Positions 1 through 12,804 of a stretch of DNA of 64,000 bases are shown piece after piece. The notes beneath the pieces are model-generated. The model was given only the letters and a program-made list of their open reading frames with translations, made no database searches and was not told the origin of the DNA. The translations under genes were made by a program, and so were the position numbers. Where the stretch lies: contig NC_090981.1 of the NCBI RefSeq assembly GCF_040807025.1, forward strand, positions 69,015,645-69,079,644, written 5' to 3'. The number at the start of each line of letters is the position of its first letter. Positions within the stretch are counted from its first letter, which is position 1. Origin of the DNA: Struthio camelus (Eukaryota > Chordata > Aves > Struthioniformes > Struthionidae).

Positions 1-95
1 CTCGTGCCCGTGTCCACGCGGGAACCCTCCTTGCCTAGCAGATGGCCTCCTGCCGTTTCTGGCTGACCCCAGGGGAGGCTGTTTCCTGATCTGTG

Positions 96-111
96 TTTTT
101 TTTTTTTTTTT
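96..111. repeat. poly-T run
   Basis: Sixteen T residues, no attached retroelement body recognised. Confidence 0.9.
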
Positions 112-890
112 CTCTTTTCCTGTGGGGCTGCCGTGCCGTTTCAGCTGCTCAGCGGGGCGGCGAAGGGATCAAATGATGGTTTCTACACCCAACAGCTCTT
201 TTCAAGTCGCTCAGGTTTTGAATTTCATTTCCGAAGGCCAACTTTCCATCAGCAGAAGGCAGCCAGGGCAGAGAGTCCTACTCTAATTTAAACATTCATT
301 GCGCACGGAAAGCACTGATTACTTGTTTTCCTTTCCACCTTGCTTCTGCGAGTGTTTAAAGCGGCAGCGAGGGCTGACTTTCCTGGGGCTCGTCCCCCGA
401 AACAGGCTGCGCTTGGCCGAGAGGTAGGCGAGATGTCCTGCGGTACGCCGCAGCGTGGGCACCCCAACGTTTTCCCCCAATATCGCTGTTTTCAGAAAAA
501 TACGTTGCAAGGAAAACGATATGAAAAAGGGCCACGGGAGCCTCTCAGGGACCCGACCGGGCCAGCGCAGCGCTGCCCTGCCTACGGCCCTCGCGGGCCG
601 TCAGTAGGGAGCAGAGTGAACAGGCGAGCGGGGCAGGGGGTCGGGGCGCCGTAGCCCTCCAAAGTGCGTCGCCCACTCGCTGCATTTCCCTTCCTCCTGC
701 TTAACACTGCTGCAATCTTCGCTGGCATCGCACGCTGGGAATCGCTCTCCTCCTACTTCACACTTTGGAGACGCCTTCTGCTCCCGCAGCAGACGCACGG
801 GCAATCGTCCCCTCCTCAGCCGCTTGCATATGTCGCGTTAACAGCGTTTGTGTCTGTGACCAGCTTCAAGTTCTAATGCACAGGGGAAAA

Positions 891-914
891 TATACATATA
901 TATATATATATATG
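891..914. repeat. (TA)n microsatellite
   Basis: TATACATATATATATATATA run. Confidence 0.9.
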
Positions 915-1009
915 TACAACTCCGTGCGCTTGGCTCAGCAGCACACGGCCCCGAAATGAGCGGCAGGGGTGCAGCACAGGGCGAAGGGCCACCCGTCCGC
1001 AGCCGCCGT

Positions 1010-1070
1010 CAGCACCCAGCCCTTCCCGCCCGTCGCACCCAGCACCCAGCCCTCCCCGCCCAGCACAGCA
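1010..1070. repeat. Imperfect tandem repeat, about 30-bp unit
   Basis: AGCACCCAGCCCTTCCCGCC is followed about 30 bp later by AGCACCCAGCCCTCCCCGCC. Confidence 0.7.
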
Positions 1071-4000
1071 GCTGGGGCCGTGGTGCTGGGGGGCGACGGG
1101 CGGTGCGCTCCCCCCTCCTCCTCCTGCCTCCCCTTCAGCCAGCAAGCGCCCCCCCTGCAAAGGCATTCGTAGTTCCTTGCTGCTCGGTTCAGTTTTGCAT
1201 GGCCGATGCCACGCTGCAGAGCAGGACGCCTGGAAAAAGAGACACGAAGCAGCTCAGAGACATCCATCTTTTTGCTGCTTTTTTTAACCCCTCCGGAGCC
1301 ACGTCCACGTCTGCCCCGCACAGTGAGGTGGGCAGGTCGGACGCGAGGCAGAAGCACCGCCGGTTCAGGAGATTATGGTCGACCCATGCCACAGCCTGCA
1401 GTAAGCAGGCGTGCAAAGTATCAGTGCTTTGGTGGCCGCGAGGGCCGCAGCCGGGTTCGGAGGCTGCGGGAGGAGCGAGTCTGCCCTAGCATTTCTCCAC
1501 CAGCGTGGGGCTCTTCCCAGCAGGTAGGAAAAGCCTTTGTCCATGTCGCCTCCAGGAAGGTTCCTCCTCCGTAGGCAGGGCGGCAGCGTTTCCCAGAGCA
1601 GCGGCCGCAGCACCTCTAAACCCTCTGTCGCGACGAAATCCAGGGGATCCTCTCAGTTTTGGAGCTTCATTACTCCACAAGCTCCCCCCGAGGCAGACCG
1701 CCAGCTCCTACAGAAGCTCTCCAGCAAAGAAACGGGCTGCTTGGGAAACGCGCCAAGGTGTCCCTCCAGGCAGGGCGTCCTGCTGGGCGCCTGCGACGGG
1801 CCCTGACAAAGCCCCGGTGCGCAAAGCTCAGCTGCGCAACCACCTTTCCCTCAGCCGAGCTGGACGGGACACTGAAGGAGAAGACATTTCCTTCCTTACG
1901 CTGCTCCGGAAGGAAATGTATGTTTTCCCCATTAAAGGGAAGCAAAGCCCTTTTGCCATATTTTGCACTGATCAGGTCTCCCCATCACTTCCACAGAGTA
2001 AAGAAGTCAAGAAAGGAGACCTGGGTCCTTGGTTGTCCCTCGCCACGGCTGCCCAGCAGGAGCAGCCGATGCTTCGGGCTCTTCTCACTGTCGGGGAGGA
2101 TGCCGAGCAATTTGGGCATGATGTGCACCTCACACTGTGCACCATGCAGGTGCCACCACCCAGATGGCCTGAAACACCAGCTTGGGTCATGGCTCAGGAA
2201 CTGGATGTGGTTTTGGACATCTCCTACATATCTACCTTCCCCACAAAATTGAGGCCCAGTGCAATACTTGAAACTAAATTTTATTTCATATATACAAATA
2301 ATTGCATCTAAACCAACCTATTCACATACCTTAGCATGAGATAAAAGATCTTAAAGAAGCAAGGCCTGCATCTGGGTGCTGCTTTTCTGCAGTCTCCGCT
2401 TTCCCCGCATCTGGTGCCCCTTCACATTATTTTGCGCAGGAAAGCGTCTCCTCCCTGCAGCTGACTGCGATTTCACCCTGGATCACAGTTAACAAAGCAG
2501 GGGCGTGCCACCACTGCCCTGCGCCGGCCACGAAAGCCCCATACCCAGGGCAAAGGGACAACTGCGACCGAGTCCTCGTTGTCGTCGAAAGTCATCCTGT
2601 TCCCGACCGCTCAGAAGCTCCACATTCAATTTTTCTGATGCCTTTCATGAAGAATGATGTTTCCTTCCCCACCGCAGAAGATGTTTTCCCCGGCAGGTAC
2701 GCCGCCTGCACAACATGACACGGAGTCTAAAAAATCACAGAGAAACTCAATACCAGAGAAAACGACACCAAAAGAGCGATTTCTGCGTGATGGAAGGCAA
2801 AGGATGACGCGTGGCCGGAGCCCGCTGCCTCGCGCCCCGTGACGGGCAGGGACGCGGCCCTGGGTACCGGGGAGCCGTCGGCTCAGCTGGAGCCTCAGCT
2901 GGAGCTTCCCGGGCTTGGTCTTTAATAGACAGGCAAGGCGTATGGCTCGCCCCTCTTTCGTGAGCCTACACAAATGATGCATTTTAGCGAGGGTTTTCGG
3001 GGGGGCGTATTCAAGGCTGATGCCTTCCAGTGGGACCTAGTGCCTACCGATTTCGTTGGCACGTCATACTATTTTTTTTAAGAAGTGGCACAGTTGCATA
3101 CTTGTTCTAAACATCCCTAAAACGCAAATTTAAAAACAAACAAAAAATAAAAGCATATTCTACCTCCGTTCATTCTGCTTTATATACTTCTTATCAGAAA
3201 GTAATATTAATTCTTACATAGAAGTGCAATTAAATAAATGCTATAATAGTTACCAATATAGTCAAATAAGCCTTCAATTGTAAGAGTTTATATAAAATGC
3301 ATAATGCCACAAAGATAATTTAGGTGCAAGCTGAGATATGGCTGATGAATTAGTTCATAATATTTACCTAGATTATGTATAATAAATGTAATGTATATCA
3401 TTTATATCTATATACTTCTAATTTAGTTGCAATCAGAAAATAATGCAATATGAATTCATATAAAAAAAGCAATTCTGCACAGGACAATTAAAATGGTATA
3501 GCATATTGTTTTATATGAAATATTGAGCTGTGTAATCATATTTCTTATATCCTTAAAGCAGATTCCGTAGGAAAAACATGTTTGCTGTCTTTGGAGCTTC
3601 TTTATATGAGTATAAAAGCTTTCATTTCATATCGTCATAAACAGGGGGAATTTCGCAAAAAATGCCATCAACATTTTTCTCCCTTTTCCATCAACATTAA
3701 AATGTGATAAACAGATATTTAGAAACGCGGGCCACTTCTGACTGCGTTTCTTTTGTGTTCACTAAGTTATTCAGAGAGACATTTTTGCTCATTTATTAAA
3801 AATAATTACTGAAAGCTATGGGACGTTTCTAAGACTTGCTCTTGAGGCAAAAAGAGAAGTTGTGGGCGCTGCCGGTTGGCGTGGAGCTTTGCCCGGCTGC
3901 TGGTCACCGGCGGGCCAGCTCGAGCACGGCCACCTGAGGTTGGAGCCCCTCAAGTGTTCAGCCCGGTGTGTGCGGACACAGGCCCACCAGGGCGTTTTCT

Positions 4001-5902
4001 GGAGTTCAGGACCACGTAGGTCAGAGGTGCTCCTAACTCCTCCTTCAGCTCTACGTAGGCTTTGGGCTTGCACGCACGAGCGTGCGTGCACGTGGGGCTT
4101 CTTGCGCGGACAGAAAACCCAGCAAAACCCACTGTGTGCATGGGTAGCCAGAGCCTGCAGGACCAAACTCCTAGACTAGCATTACTTAAAATAATGTTAA
4201 GGTTATTTGGTTCTTCACTGTGGGGATGCCACAGCTGGGATGGGCTGCACAAACATCAGCAGGTCCCAGAACGTTTCATCGGCCCTCGGTGACCTCGGTG
4301 ACCGAAACAGGCCATTGTGAAGAGACGAAGCAACAGAGACCATCGCCCCAACAGCATGAGCAATGAAAACGCAGCAGCTCCGTAACGACTACCAAGACAG
4401 GGCCAGAGCCGACACGGCTGCAAACCGCAGTGGACCAAGCCAGTGCAGTGATGCGGAGCCAAGCTAAGGATTTCACCCAAAAGCTTCATTTCGACAGCCC
4501 ACCTTTTCCTCCGGAGGAGCATGATGAACGTTACGCGACAAAGCTACACGGATGTTTCCGAGACGAGAGGTTTCTTCCGGTATCCTGCTGTAAAAGAGAT
4601 ACTAAAGAATTGAAGGAATTAGCAGGCCAAAATCAAACCCGTACAGTCCTCGCGAGACGAGGCGATAGCCACGCAGGCTATCGAGGCTGAGCTGTGCTTG
4701 GTTCGATGCCGGCCAAGATACGTCACCCGCGCCGCAGAGGGCCAACGGGCCTCGGGAATCCGGCAGTGATTAGCATCGCAAATCCGGGATGGCGGAGCGC
4801 CGTTGTCCATGCCGTGGGGACGGCCCTTTCCTCTCCAGCTGCCGGGCTGGGACACGCGGCCAGGGCAGCCCGCGGCCCCTCGTGCACCCGGCGGACGGCA
4901 TGACGGGGGAATTGCATGCTGCTGCCAGGTTGCTTCTAGGTAGTGTGGTGTTTTGGGGGGAAAAGGGAGCTGAGGTGAGCGTTACCACTTGCTTTCTGTG
5001 CCAAACCACCAGATACTGCCAAAGGCAACCGAGTCCCAGAGATGTCCATCACAACTGCTGATGCGACGAGATGCAGAAGAGCTCGCCCCGCATGGCGCTG
5101 CGAAGGGACTGTGCAGCTCTCGCACAAAACACGTGAATTTGTTTTCAAACAGCTGCGCCTGGCCTTAAAATGACACCACGGTTTCCTTCCCCCCCGGAGC
5201 ACGCTAGAGCAGTCTCCGCTCTCCAGGGCTGAAGCTGGCTTCGTCCACGTCTGAAAGCCAGAGCCAGGAGGACCTGGCGCTGCAGAATGACATCTCAGCG
5301 CGGCCCCAGCTGGGTCGGGGCGGTCGAGAGCTGGTTGCCGATGGCCGGGCCGAGCGGCGCCGCCGTCCCCGGGAGCGACGCTGGACGGGTCGGTGGTCCC
5401 TCGACGCTGCCCGGCGAGAAGCAGAGCCAGAACGGGAGCAGCGTCAGATATAATTCACCCTGCAAACATGCGCAGTGGCTTCATTGTGAGCTCACAGAGA
5501 ACCGATTTTCCCAAGTTAGCGGCTGTTATATTAGACTTTCGATAACATGTGACCCGACAGTGGAGAACGCAGTTTAGCACCAGCTAGAGTCACGCTGAGA
5601 AATACATAATGGACTAAAACCAGGAGCGAAATCTGTTTCGGTGTTCAGCGATACACTGGGAGTCATGGTGCAGATCGCCTGCCGCCGCGAGCCAGCTACA
5701 CTCCTCGGAAAAATGGGCCGCAAAACGCATATTTGGGATCTCCAAACAGATCTTGGCAGTGCTCGGAATAGCCCATAAATTAACACCACAATTATGAATT
5801 CCCCTTTTCTTTGATTTAGCACCAACCCGTTAAGGAACCGATACCCTATAGTGAAGCTCTGCAGGATATATCCCACGCACGTACCCGCATTCGGTTATTT
5901 TT

Positions 5903-6262
5903 TCACAGAATGACAGAAGGGTCGAGGTTGGTGGGGACCTCTGGAGATCATCTAGTCCAACCCCCCTGCTCAAGCAGGGTCCTCTAGAGCACATTGCCCA
6001 GGATCGCGTCCAGACGGGTTTTAAATATCTCCAGCAAAGGAGACTCCTCCACCTCTCTGGGCAACCTGTGCCAGTGCTCTGTCACCCTCACAGTCAAGAA
6101 GTTTCTCTTCATCTTCAGACAGAGCGTCCTGTGGTTCAGTTTCTGCCCGTTGCCTCTTGTCCTGTCGCTGGGCACCACGGAGAAGAGGCTGGCCTCATCC
6201 TCTTGACACCCTCCCTTCAGACACTTGTAGACATTGATGAGGTCCCCTCTCAGTCTTCCTTT
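5903..6262 (-). mobile_element. CR1 LINE 3' end
   Basis: The minus-strand frame 5984-6178 reads as the CR1 ORF2 C-terminus ([15 protein letters not shown], then [20 protein letters not shown] and [13 protein letters not shown]). It is followed by the 3'UTR with the GACCCTGCTTGAGCAGGGGG hairpin and a terminal CATTCTGTGA. 5'-truncated near 6262, where similarity to the 8.3-kb copy stops. Same subfamily as that copy. Confidence 0.92.
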
Positions 6263-8313
6263 CCTCTCTCCCGTCCCTACCTGCCAGGTTTCCCCAGCTC
6301 ACCAGGCGGAGCACCTCCCCCTTCCAAACCTCCCTTGGAAATCCAGAGCACCTGGCAAACCACCAGCGCTTGAGCACGTTCTACGGGAAGGATTTCGGGG
6401 GCCTGGCTCCATTTTTAAGCATCCGCAGAAGCGAAAGCTTTGGGCGCACAGGAGGGCGAAGGGCGACGCTGCGGGAAGGGTGGCGCGGAGCGGGCATTGG
6501 GGTGAGGTGCCACGGTCCACGCGCGTCGCTCCCGCTGCCGCGCAGCCCGGGGGCTCGTGGCCGGGGCCGCGCCGGGGATGAGGGGCCAGCAGGGCACGCA
6601 TGAACGGAAAAACGAACAGACTAGGCAGGTGCTGGTTGTACAAATAGCTATTTGAGCTTTCCCGTTATACATTAGCTACTCAACGAAGAGCCCCAGGCTG
6701 CTCCCTCTCTGCTGCGTCCTCCCCTCTTCTCGCGGTCTACTGGCTTTCAGGAGGTTCCTCTCGCTCCTTCTCCGGCTGGCGCTACTCCGACTTCTGCAAG
6801 GAGCAAACACAATCCTTCTCCTTCCCTGGTGGAGTAAAGACCGAGTATAACCGTGAATTATTTCCACATGCCTCACAGAAGTGGAGCAGTGCCGAGGCAG
6901 CCATAACTGTAATATATTTCATTTTAATGTTTCTGCTGTGAATAGAGCAGGATGAAAAATTTCCATTAAAACTTTCATTTTTCAACTGCAAAGCGCCCTT
7001 TGCCAAAAACACCTATTTTTGTTTTCCCTCACAGACCATTTTTTAAGTTCTTTTACCTAATAAAGTCATTCATTGTTTAAAAAAAAAATTCTAAGTTTAA
7101 GTATTAATTAACTAGAGGCAGAGGAAGTCAGATGACGGCATAGTAGCGACTACTCCAGATAGTCACGAGATCATTCAGAAAATCAACTGAGACAAATCTT
7201 AAAACGAAAACATACCAAATAATTGAAGGGAAAGTAAAAAGGTTTTCAAGCAACGAGAAGAAATTCCTTTGCCGAAGACTGGCAGCTTGGCAAGGCTGAC
7301 AAGCGTTCGAGTGTTAAAGGTTCGGTGCCCGGGGCGATGTCCGGTCGCGATACTGCCTCCGGGAGCAGACTGGAGATCTGGTCCCACCTCCGAGATCCTC
7401 AGCTCGGCACCCTGAGAAAACAGCGCCCAGAAGGACGAGCAGACCTGGGAGGCATCTCGTCACAGGGCTGAGCTGATTCTGCATGCGTTTAGCTATTTCA
7501 ACACCACTTTTTGCAGGCTACCAGACAGGTTTATGCTTTAGCGATCGGGCTGATGAAAGGTTTGTTGTCTTACCTGCTCCGTGCCCCCTGCCCACGTTTG
7601 CCTTGATACCCATGACACCGCACAGAGCGTTTGACTTACGGAGAGATACGCCATGAAAAATGGAAGAGCAAAAGTTTTACAAATGTGCAAATGAATAAAT
7701 TAATATTTCATGAAAGTTCACTTCAGAAAAAAAATGCATTTTCCCAATGACTGGCATAGGTATAATCTCCCCGTTTCACTGCCCGCGAGCACAGAGCGGA
7801 GAGGCAGTGGTCTTGGTGAGTAAAATACATGTTACAAAGGTTAGAAAAAGTCACCGAGCAATTTTTATTGTCTGCCTCTTGTCAAGATGCTGAAAGTTGA
7901 AAATTTCCCCCAGTGTTAATAACACAGTATTAGTTACACATGACTGCCTCGCTGGAGTTAAACCAACACGACTCCTGTGCACTCAGCCCTCAATTTCTCT
8001 AGCGGCCGGCTATTTAAGAAAATCAAACCTTTCATATCTTGCAGCATAGGTCAGTACATCGCGTGAAAGGCGCTTCACTGCCAACCAAGTGCTATTGTGA
8101 CCTCTGAGCTTTTGCAAAAAGCTCTGCAGGAATACTGTCACCCACGAACAGAAAACGCAGGGAAAACCACGGAACTATCTACTCTAAAGGTAACTCCTCA
8201 AGGATTCCTAGACTATCAGTAGAGAACCGATATTGCAACGCGCAGGTACTCGTCTAGCGCAAACTCCATGCAGCTCCATTGGCTCCAGTTCTTCTGTTTT
8301 GGTACTTTTGGGG
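6263..8313. other. Intergenic
   Basis: CpG-rich to about 6600, then AT-richer. A perfect 14-bp palindrome, CAAATAGCTATTTG, lies at 6641-6654. No gene recognised. Confidence 0.6.
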
Positions 8314-9010
8314 TTCACAGAATGACAGAAGGGCCAAGGTTGGAAGGGACCTCTGGAGATCATCTAGTCTAACCTCCCTGCTCAAGCAGGGTCCTCTAGA
8401 GCATATTGCCCAGGATCACATCCAGACGGGTTTTAAATATCTCCAGCGAAGGAGACTCCACCACCTCTCTGGGCAACCTGTTCCAAGGCTCTGTCACCCT
8501 CACAGGAAAGAAGTTTTTCCGCAGGTTCCTGTGGTTCAGTTTCTGCCCGTTGCCTCTTGTCCTGTCACCGGGCACCACGGAGAAGAGACTGGCCCCACCC
8601 TCTCAACACCCTCCCTTCAGATACTTGTACACATTGATGAGATCCCCTCTCAGTCTTCTCTTCTCCAGGCTGAACAGGCCCAGCTCCCTCCGCCTTTCTT
8701 CATAGCAGAGATGCTCCAGTCCCCTCATCATCTTTGTAGCCCTCCGCTGGACCCTCTCCAGTAGCGCCATATCACTCTTGTCCTGGGGAGCCCAGAACTG
8801 GACACAGTACTCCAGGTGAGGCCTCCCCAGGGCTGAGGAGAGGGGCAGGATCACCTCCCTCCACCTGCTGGCAACGCTCTGCCTAATGCAGCCCAGGAGA
8901 CCATTGGTCTTCTTGGCCACAAGGGCACACTGCTGCCTCATGCTTAACTTGTTGTCCACCAGGACTCCCAGGTCTTTCTCTGCAGAGCTGCTTTCCAGTA
9001 GGTCAACCCT
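8314..9010 (-). mobile_element. CR1 LINE 3' end, well preserved
   Basis: 5'-truncated CR1. The minus frame from 9013 to 8603 translates as CR1 RT C-terminal sequence ([64 protein letters not shown]). A TGA follows at LKGGC, after which the same frame continues to the ORF2 end (8396-8578). So a single stop interrupts an otherwise open fragment. The 3'UTR with the CTTGAGCAGGG hairpin ends in CATTCTGTGAA at about 8314. Confidence 0.95.
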
Positions 9011-10450
9011 CAAAGGCTAACAGGCACTGCGAAGGGTTTCTGAGGAAAGCGGACTCCAGCAGGCAAAGGGATTCCCACGGGAAAGGCTGGTGAGGGCCGA
9101 GGGCACATGGCACACTCCCAGGGGCAGGTTTTCCTCGCTTTGCAGGAGCAGGCAGGCAGGTTTCTTAGCAGTTCCTCCATGACGACACGCACCTGCGTGT
9201 CAATCCAGGGCTGTGAAAAAGGTTCACTTCACCTATTATCGTCACAGTGATGGAAACTGAAGAAACTCAATTCCTCTCCACTCTAGAGGTTTTCCATGTT
9301 CTGCATTTGGCTACGTTGTTTTGATACCAGCATGTCTGAATAGAAAATTAGCCCAGTAGATTTAATTACAAAAGAAACTGGAGACATTTCTAGCAGAAAT
9401 TAGTTTTACCTTAAGCATTTACACGCTCTTTTGTAGATACAAAAAAAATTTTTTTTTTTTTTATAAGCACCAGTGAACTCTGTGCCTCATACTCACTGAA
9501 GACAGAAAAGATCCTAGGAAATTAGATACGTTTCCAGAAGATAAGGTATTTAATGAGGATTTGGGAAATGTCTACAAATATGTTACTGTCAGTGCCTTAA
9601 TACACCGGAGGTGGCCTGGCTGCCCGGCCAGCCCCAAGCTCCCTCGCCGTTGCGGGGACAACCTCTGAGGTCGACTCCGAGCTCTCCAGAGCGCTGCTTC
9701 GCTGCCTCGGCCTTTGCCAGCGTTTGTGGGAAAAGGGCAGAAGCTTTGGGTCTCAGAAGAGGTCTGTTTTCATCTCTTTTACCATACACAACAGCTTATA
9801 TGTGGTACAACTTCAAAAAAGCATTTGCTCATCATTAGCCCTGCTATTCTGCATGGAATCCCATAAATTACATAGCTGTTGCTATGAAATTAAGATGTAG
9901 ATAGGGAAATCGTTTACAAATCCTTTATCTGTTGCATCTGGAAGTTCCGGAGCACTGATTAGTTAAACACAGTTATGGGATAGCCTTAAAGGCAAGAAGT
10001 GTAGAGTAGTGACTTTTGCTAAGGATTCTCCTGGAATTTTATACTTCAGAGTATAAAATTCTGCGATTCTAAATAAGGAATTTATCTTTATGAAGAAAGT
10101 TGAGCGACTTCTCCTCAACATCTTCAGAACATTTCTTCCCAAGTTAGGTAATAATCAAATACAAATTAAATACCATCACAAAACATGTCATTTCGGTAAA
10201 AACATGCATTTTTGAGGAACGTTAGCAACTTGTTCTTTAATTTGGTTTCCAAACTTCTTCATTTTTGTACTATTGCTTCTAGAGTCTCTCTGTGAGCTGT
10301 AATTTCAAAAGGGACCATCCATTCCCACATGTAGCGTGTTGGTAATGCAAATAACATGTTGGCACAAGTTAGATCAACAGGGATTGACATGTGGAAATCC
10401 AATATGACCTCAGAGAAGGGATCCAGAGCTGCAACTGAAACAAATCTGCT
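9011..10450. other. Intergenic
   Basis: Moderately AT-rich. Contains an A/T run at 9441-9462. No gene recognised. Confidence 0.6.
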
Positions 10451-10459
10451 AATTTGTCC

Positions 10460-10575
10460 ACACGGGAAAGCACTTAACCCAGTCCGGAGCTCCTCTGAAG
10501 CCAATGGGACTCCTCCCAGCTCCAAGTTAAGTCCATGCTTAAGTGCTTTGCTGGAACAAGGCCTAAAGCAGCAGC
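10460..10575. repeat. Palindromic relic repeat (MITE-like)
   Basis: Perfect 11-bp inverted repeat: AAAGCACTTAA at 10467-10477 and TTAAGTGCTTT at 10539-10549, with a central CCAATGGGACTCCTCCC. This arrangement recalls a palindromic interspersed repeat I remember from bird and reptile genomes. The family name is not certain. Confidence 0.5.
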
Positions 10576-12782
10576 ATCCGTCACTGCTACGTCAATTAGA
10601 GTTTTTAGGATTTTGGAGACCAACTTTGATCTTCCTGGGTGCTGATTTTACCATTCCAGGTCAACTGATCATGCCAAATAATTCATTTTTAAAGTCTCTT
10701 CTGATCTTTGCTTTTAAGCATACTAGCAAGACAGATTCATTTTTATTTCTTCAAGAGTGCTTGCAGAGTAGGGTTCAACAGTCAAATAATGGCTGCCCAC
10801 CTCTTGCCCAGCTTCAAAGCATCAACCAAGGGTCACCTAACATGGGCAAAAGGCATAAAATATGACAGCGTAAAAATTAAAAGCATCAAGAAAAGCAAAA
10901 TCTTTTTCTTGAGAAGAATTCCTCTGTTACAAAATTGGCTTTGTTCTGAATCAGGAAGATCCAAATACTGAAAACATTTATATAATGAAAACTCCAAATA
11001 CTTTGGTTTGAAAATAGCAAAATGACCTTTTGGACGTGAAGCATTTTGACAATTATATAATATTTTTTAAAGAATAAACAGGCTAAAATCCTAAGCTCAA
11101 CACTAACATTCAATTTCCATTTTTTTGTCCATCCTTTCAAAATTTTATGAAAACTGATGTTCTCATAAACCATTTCAGTTTCAACAGAAGTGCATTTTCC
11201 AATGAAAAATTGTTCAGATGATTGCTTTTCTGCCTGCTTTAACTGCTCTAACTAGTTGAAAAAAGCTTTGGGAATTTCTAGGGGATAATTGCTTTAACCA
11301 TTCAGCCTCACACCTTGTTATCATGAATCCTATACCTAGAGGAAAGTCTCTCTTAACATGAGAAGTTACTGGGAACCCTCAGGTGCTTTGTGCACTTGAA
11401 AAATCAAGCTATTTGATTGAATTTCTGAATATAGCTTTTTTCATTTTGGAAGCAGAATTATATTAAATTATATCATATTATAATTTATTGTTTATGAATG
11501 ATATTGGAAGTGCTGATGGAATATATAAAGTATGACAGTGGGATTCGCATCTTTATTTCATTCCAGAGTAATACAGGATTATTGTACCCTGACATATTTA
11601 TAGTATTGAATGGAGGAGTCAATTATGCGCCAGGTAATTGTCTACTGGGTCTACCTATAGTACTGAAGACTTAGAAGATAAACACAGGAAATTAATCCGG
11701 AGTAGGACATTGAACCTGTACTTTGTAATTGGCAAATAGTCACCAAACCTGGTCCAGAGGCCAACTGTGATGGTCTTTCTGTTTACTTTGGTGGGTTGCT
11801 AGCACACCAGTAAGACAAAACTATTATCCTGCTTGCTGTAGAAGAGCCGTTCTTTCACGTGCTGTTTTCTGCTTTACAACAGCATTACTCTTCTTCCAGT
11901 GCGTCAAATGCCATAAAAAGTGGACGTAGCCAGGAGATTCCTCCCCAAAAATGAAAATCACTGAAAAATACTTGTTCGTTTAAATGACAGATTCATAAAA
12001 TAGGTTCCAAAAAAAACACAAAATCTTAAGAAGTCTCCTATCTCTTTTTCTTTCAGGGAAAAATAGCTAACCTTTTAAAAACAGTATGTTTAAATATTTG
12101 TTTTTAGAACTCACATTTTCAGCTTTCTCAAACAGCTTTTTACAGCATTTAGAATATCTATCTGTAAACAGGTTTTTCTAAAAGAAAAAGAGTCAAAATT
12201 CACAATAATAAAGCCTTCTACAGACAAAATCGGATGAAAGGATGTATTCTTCATAACTATCTTCAGTTTTTCAGTAGATTCATAGTCAAGGGCAAAGGAA
12301 GTGGTTTGCTCCACGTGAGGAGCAGCTGAATTCAACCAAAGCCCTTGACGGCAAAATTGGGATTTTTGATGGCACTGAACAGCTTGGATCAAGTCCTTGC
12401 TTGCCGTGAGCGCAACAGAGTGAAATCAGAAGTGCTATGGACGTGCATTAATTTACCCTTAAGGTAAGGTTGTCGGGCCTTCTGAACGCGAGATGCTTCT
12501 CCAGGGCAGCGGTCTCTGTCTCGTGCACGCACTCACTGCTGCCAGTCCACCGACAGGCACTTTCCATGCAAGCTCAGATTATCAAAGCAAACTTGAAAAT
12601 TAATACAATAACCTAAAAACAAAAGACAGGAGATTATGGGGCTTTGCTTTCCCTCGGTGCGTAGTTGAAACACCGTGCACCTGCTCTTCGGGTGGTGGCA
12701 CGGTGCACACATCTGCTTTTGTCCATGCTGCTGGTGCAAGCTGTGGATCGCCTTTCGTTATTGCCCTGCTACTCGTCCTGTA

Positions 12783-12804
12783 ACCGCCATGAACTCATGG
12801 CGGT
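12783..12804. repeat. Short perfect inverted repeat
   Basis: ACCGCCATGA, a 2-bp spacer, then TCATGGCGGT: 10-bp arms, perfect. Each arm holds a CCGCCAT YY1-like core. Confidence 0.85.

Larger units (their letters stand above)
1..5902. other. Intergenic, CpG-rich with an AT-rich block
   Basis: No recognisable gene. CpG-rich stretches at about 330-700, 950-1900, 2500-2900 and 3850-5450 keep many overlapping frames open, the longest being 268 codons at 1505-2311. A sharply AT-rich block occupies about 3060-3820. In human the region beyond the TXNL1 3' end is gene-poor, which fits. Confidence 0.6.

Noticed and set aside
4699-4709. tRNA B-box-like GGTTCGATGCC
   Set aside because: The flanking bases do not pair into a T-arm and no A-box or acceptor stem is found upstream.
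10356-10865. 169-codon plus-strand frame
   Set aside because: It runs through the palindromic relic repeat and shows no domain; chance frame.
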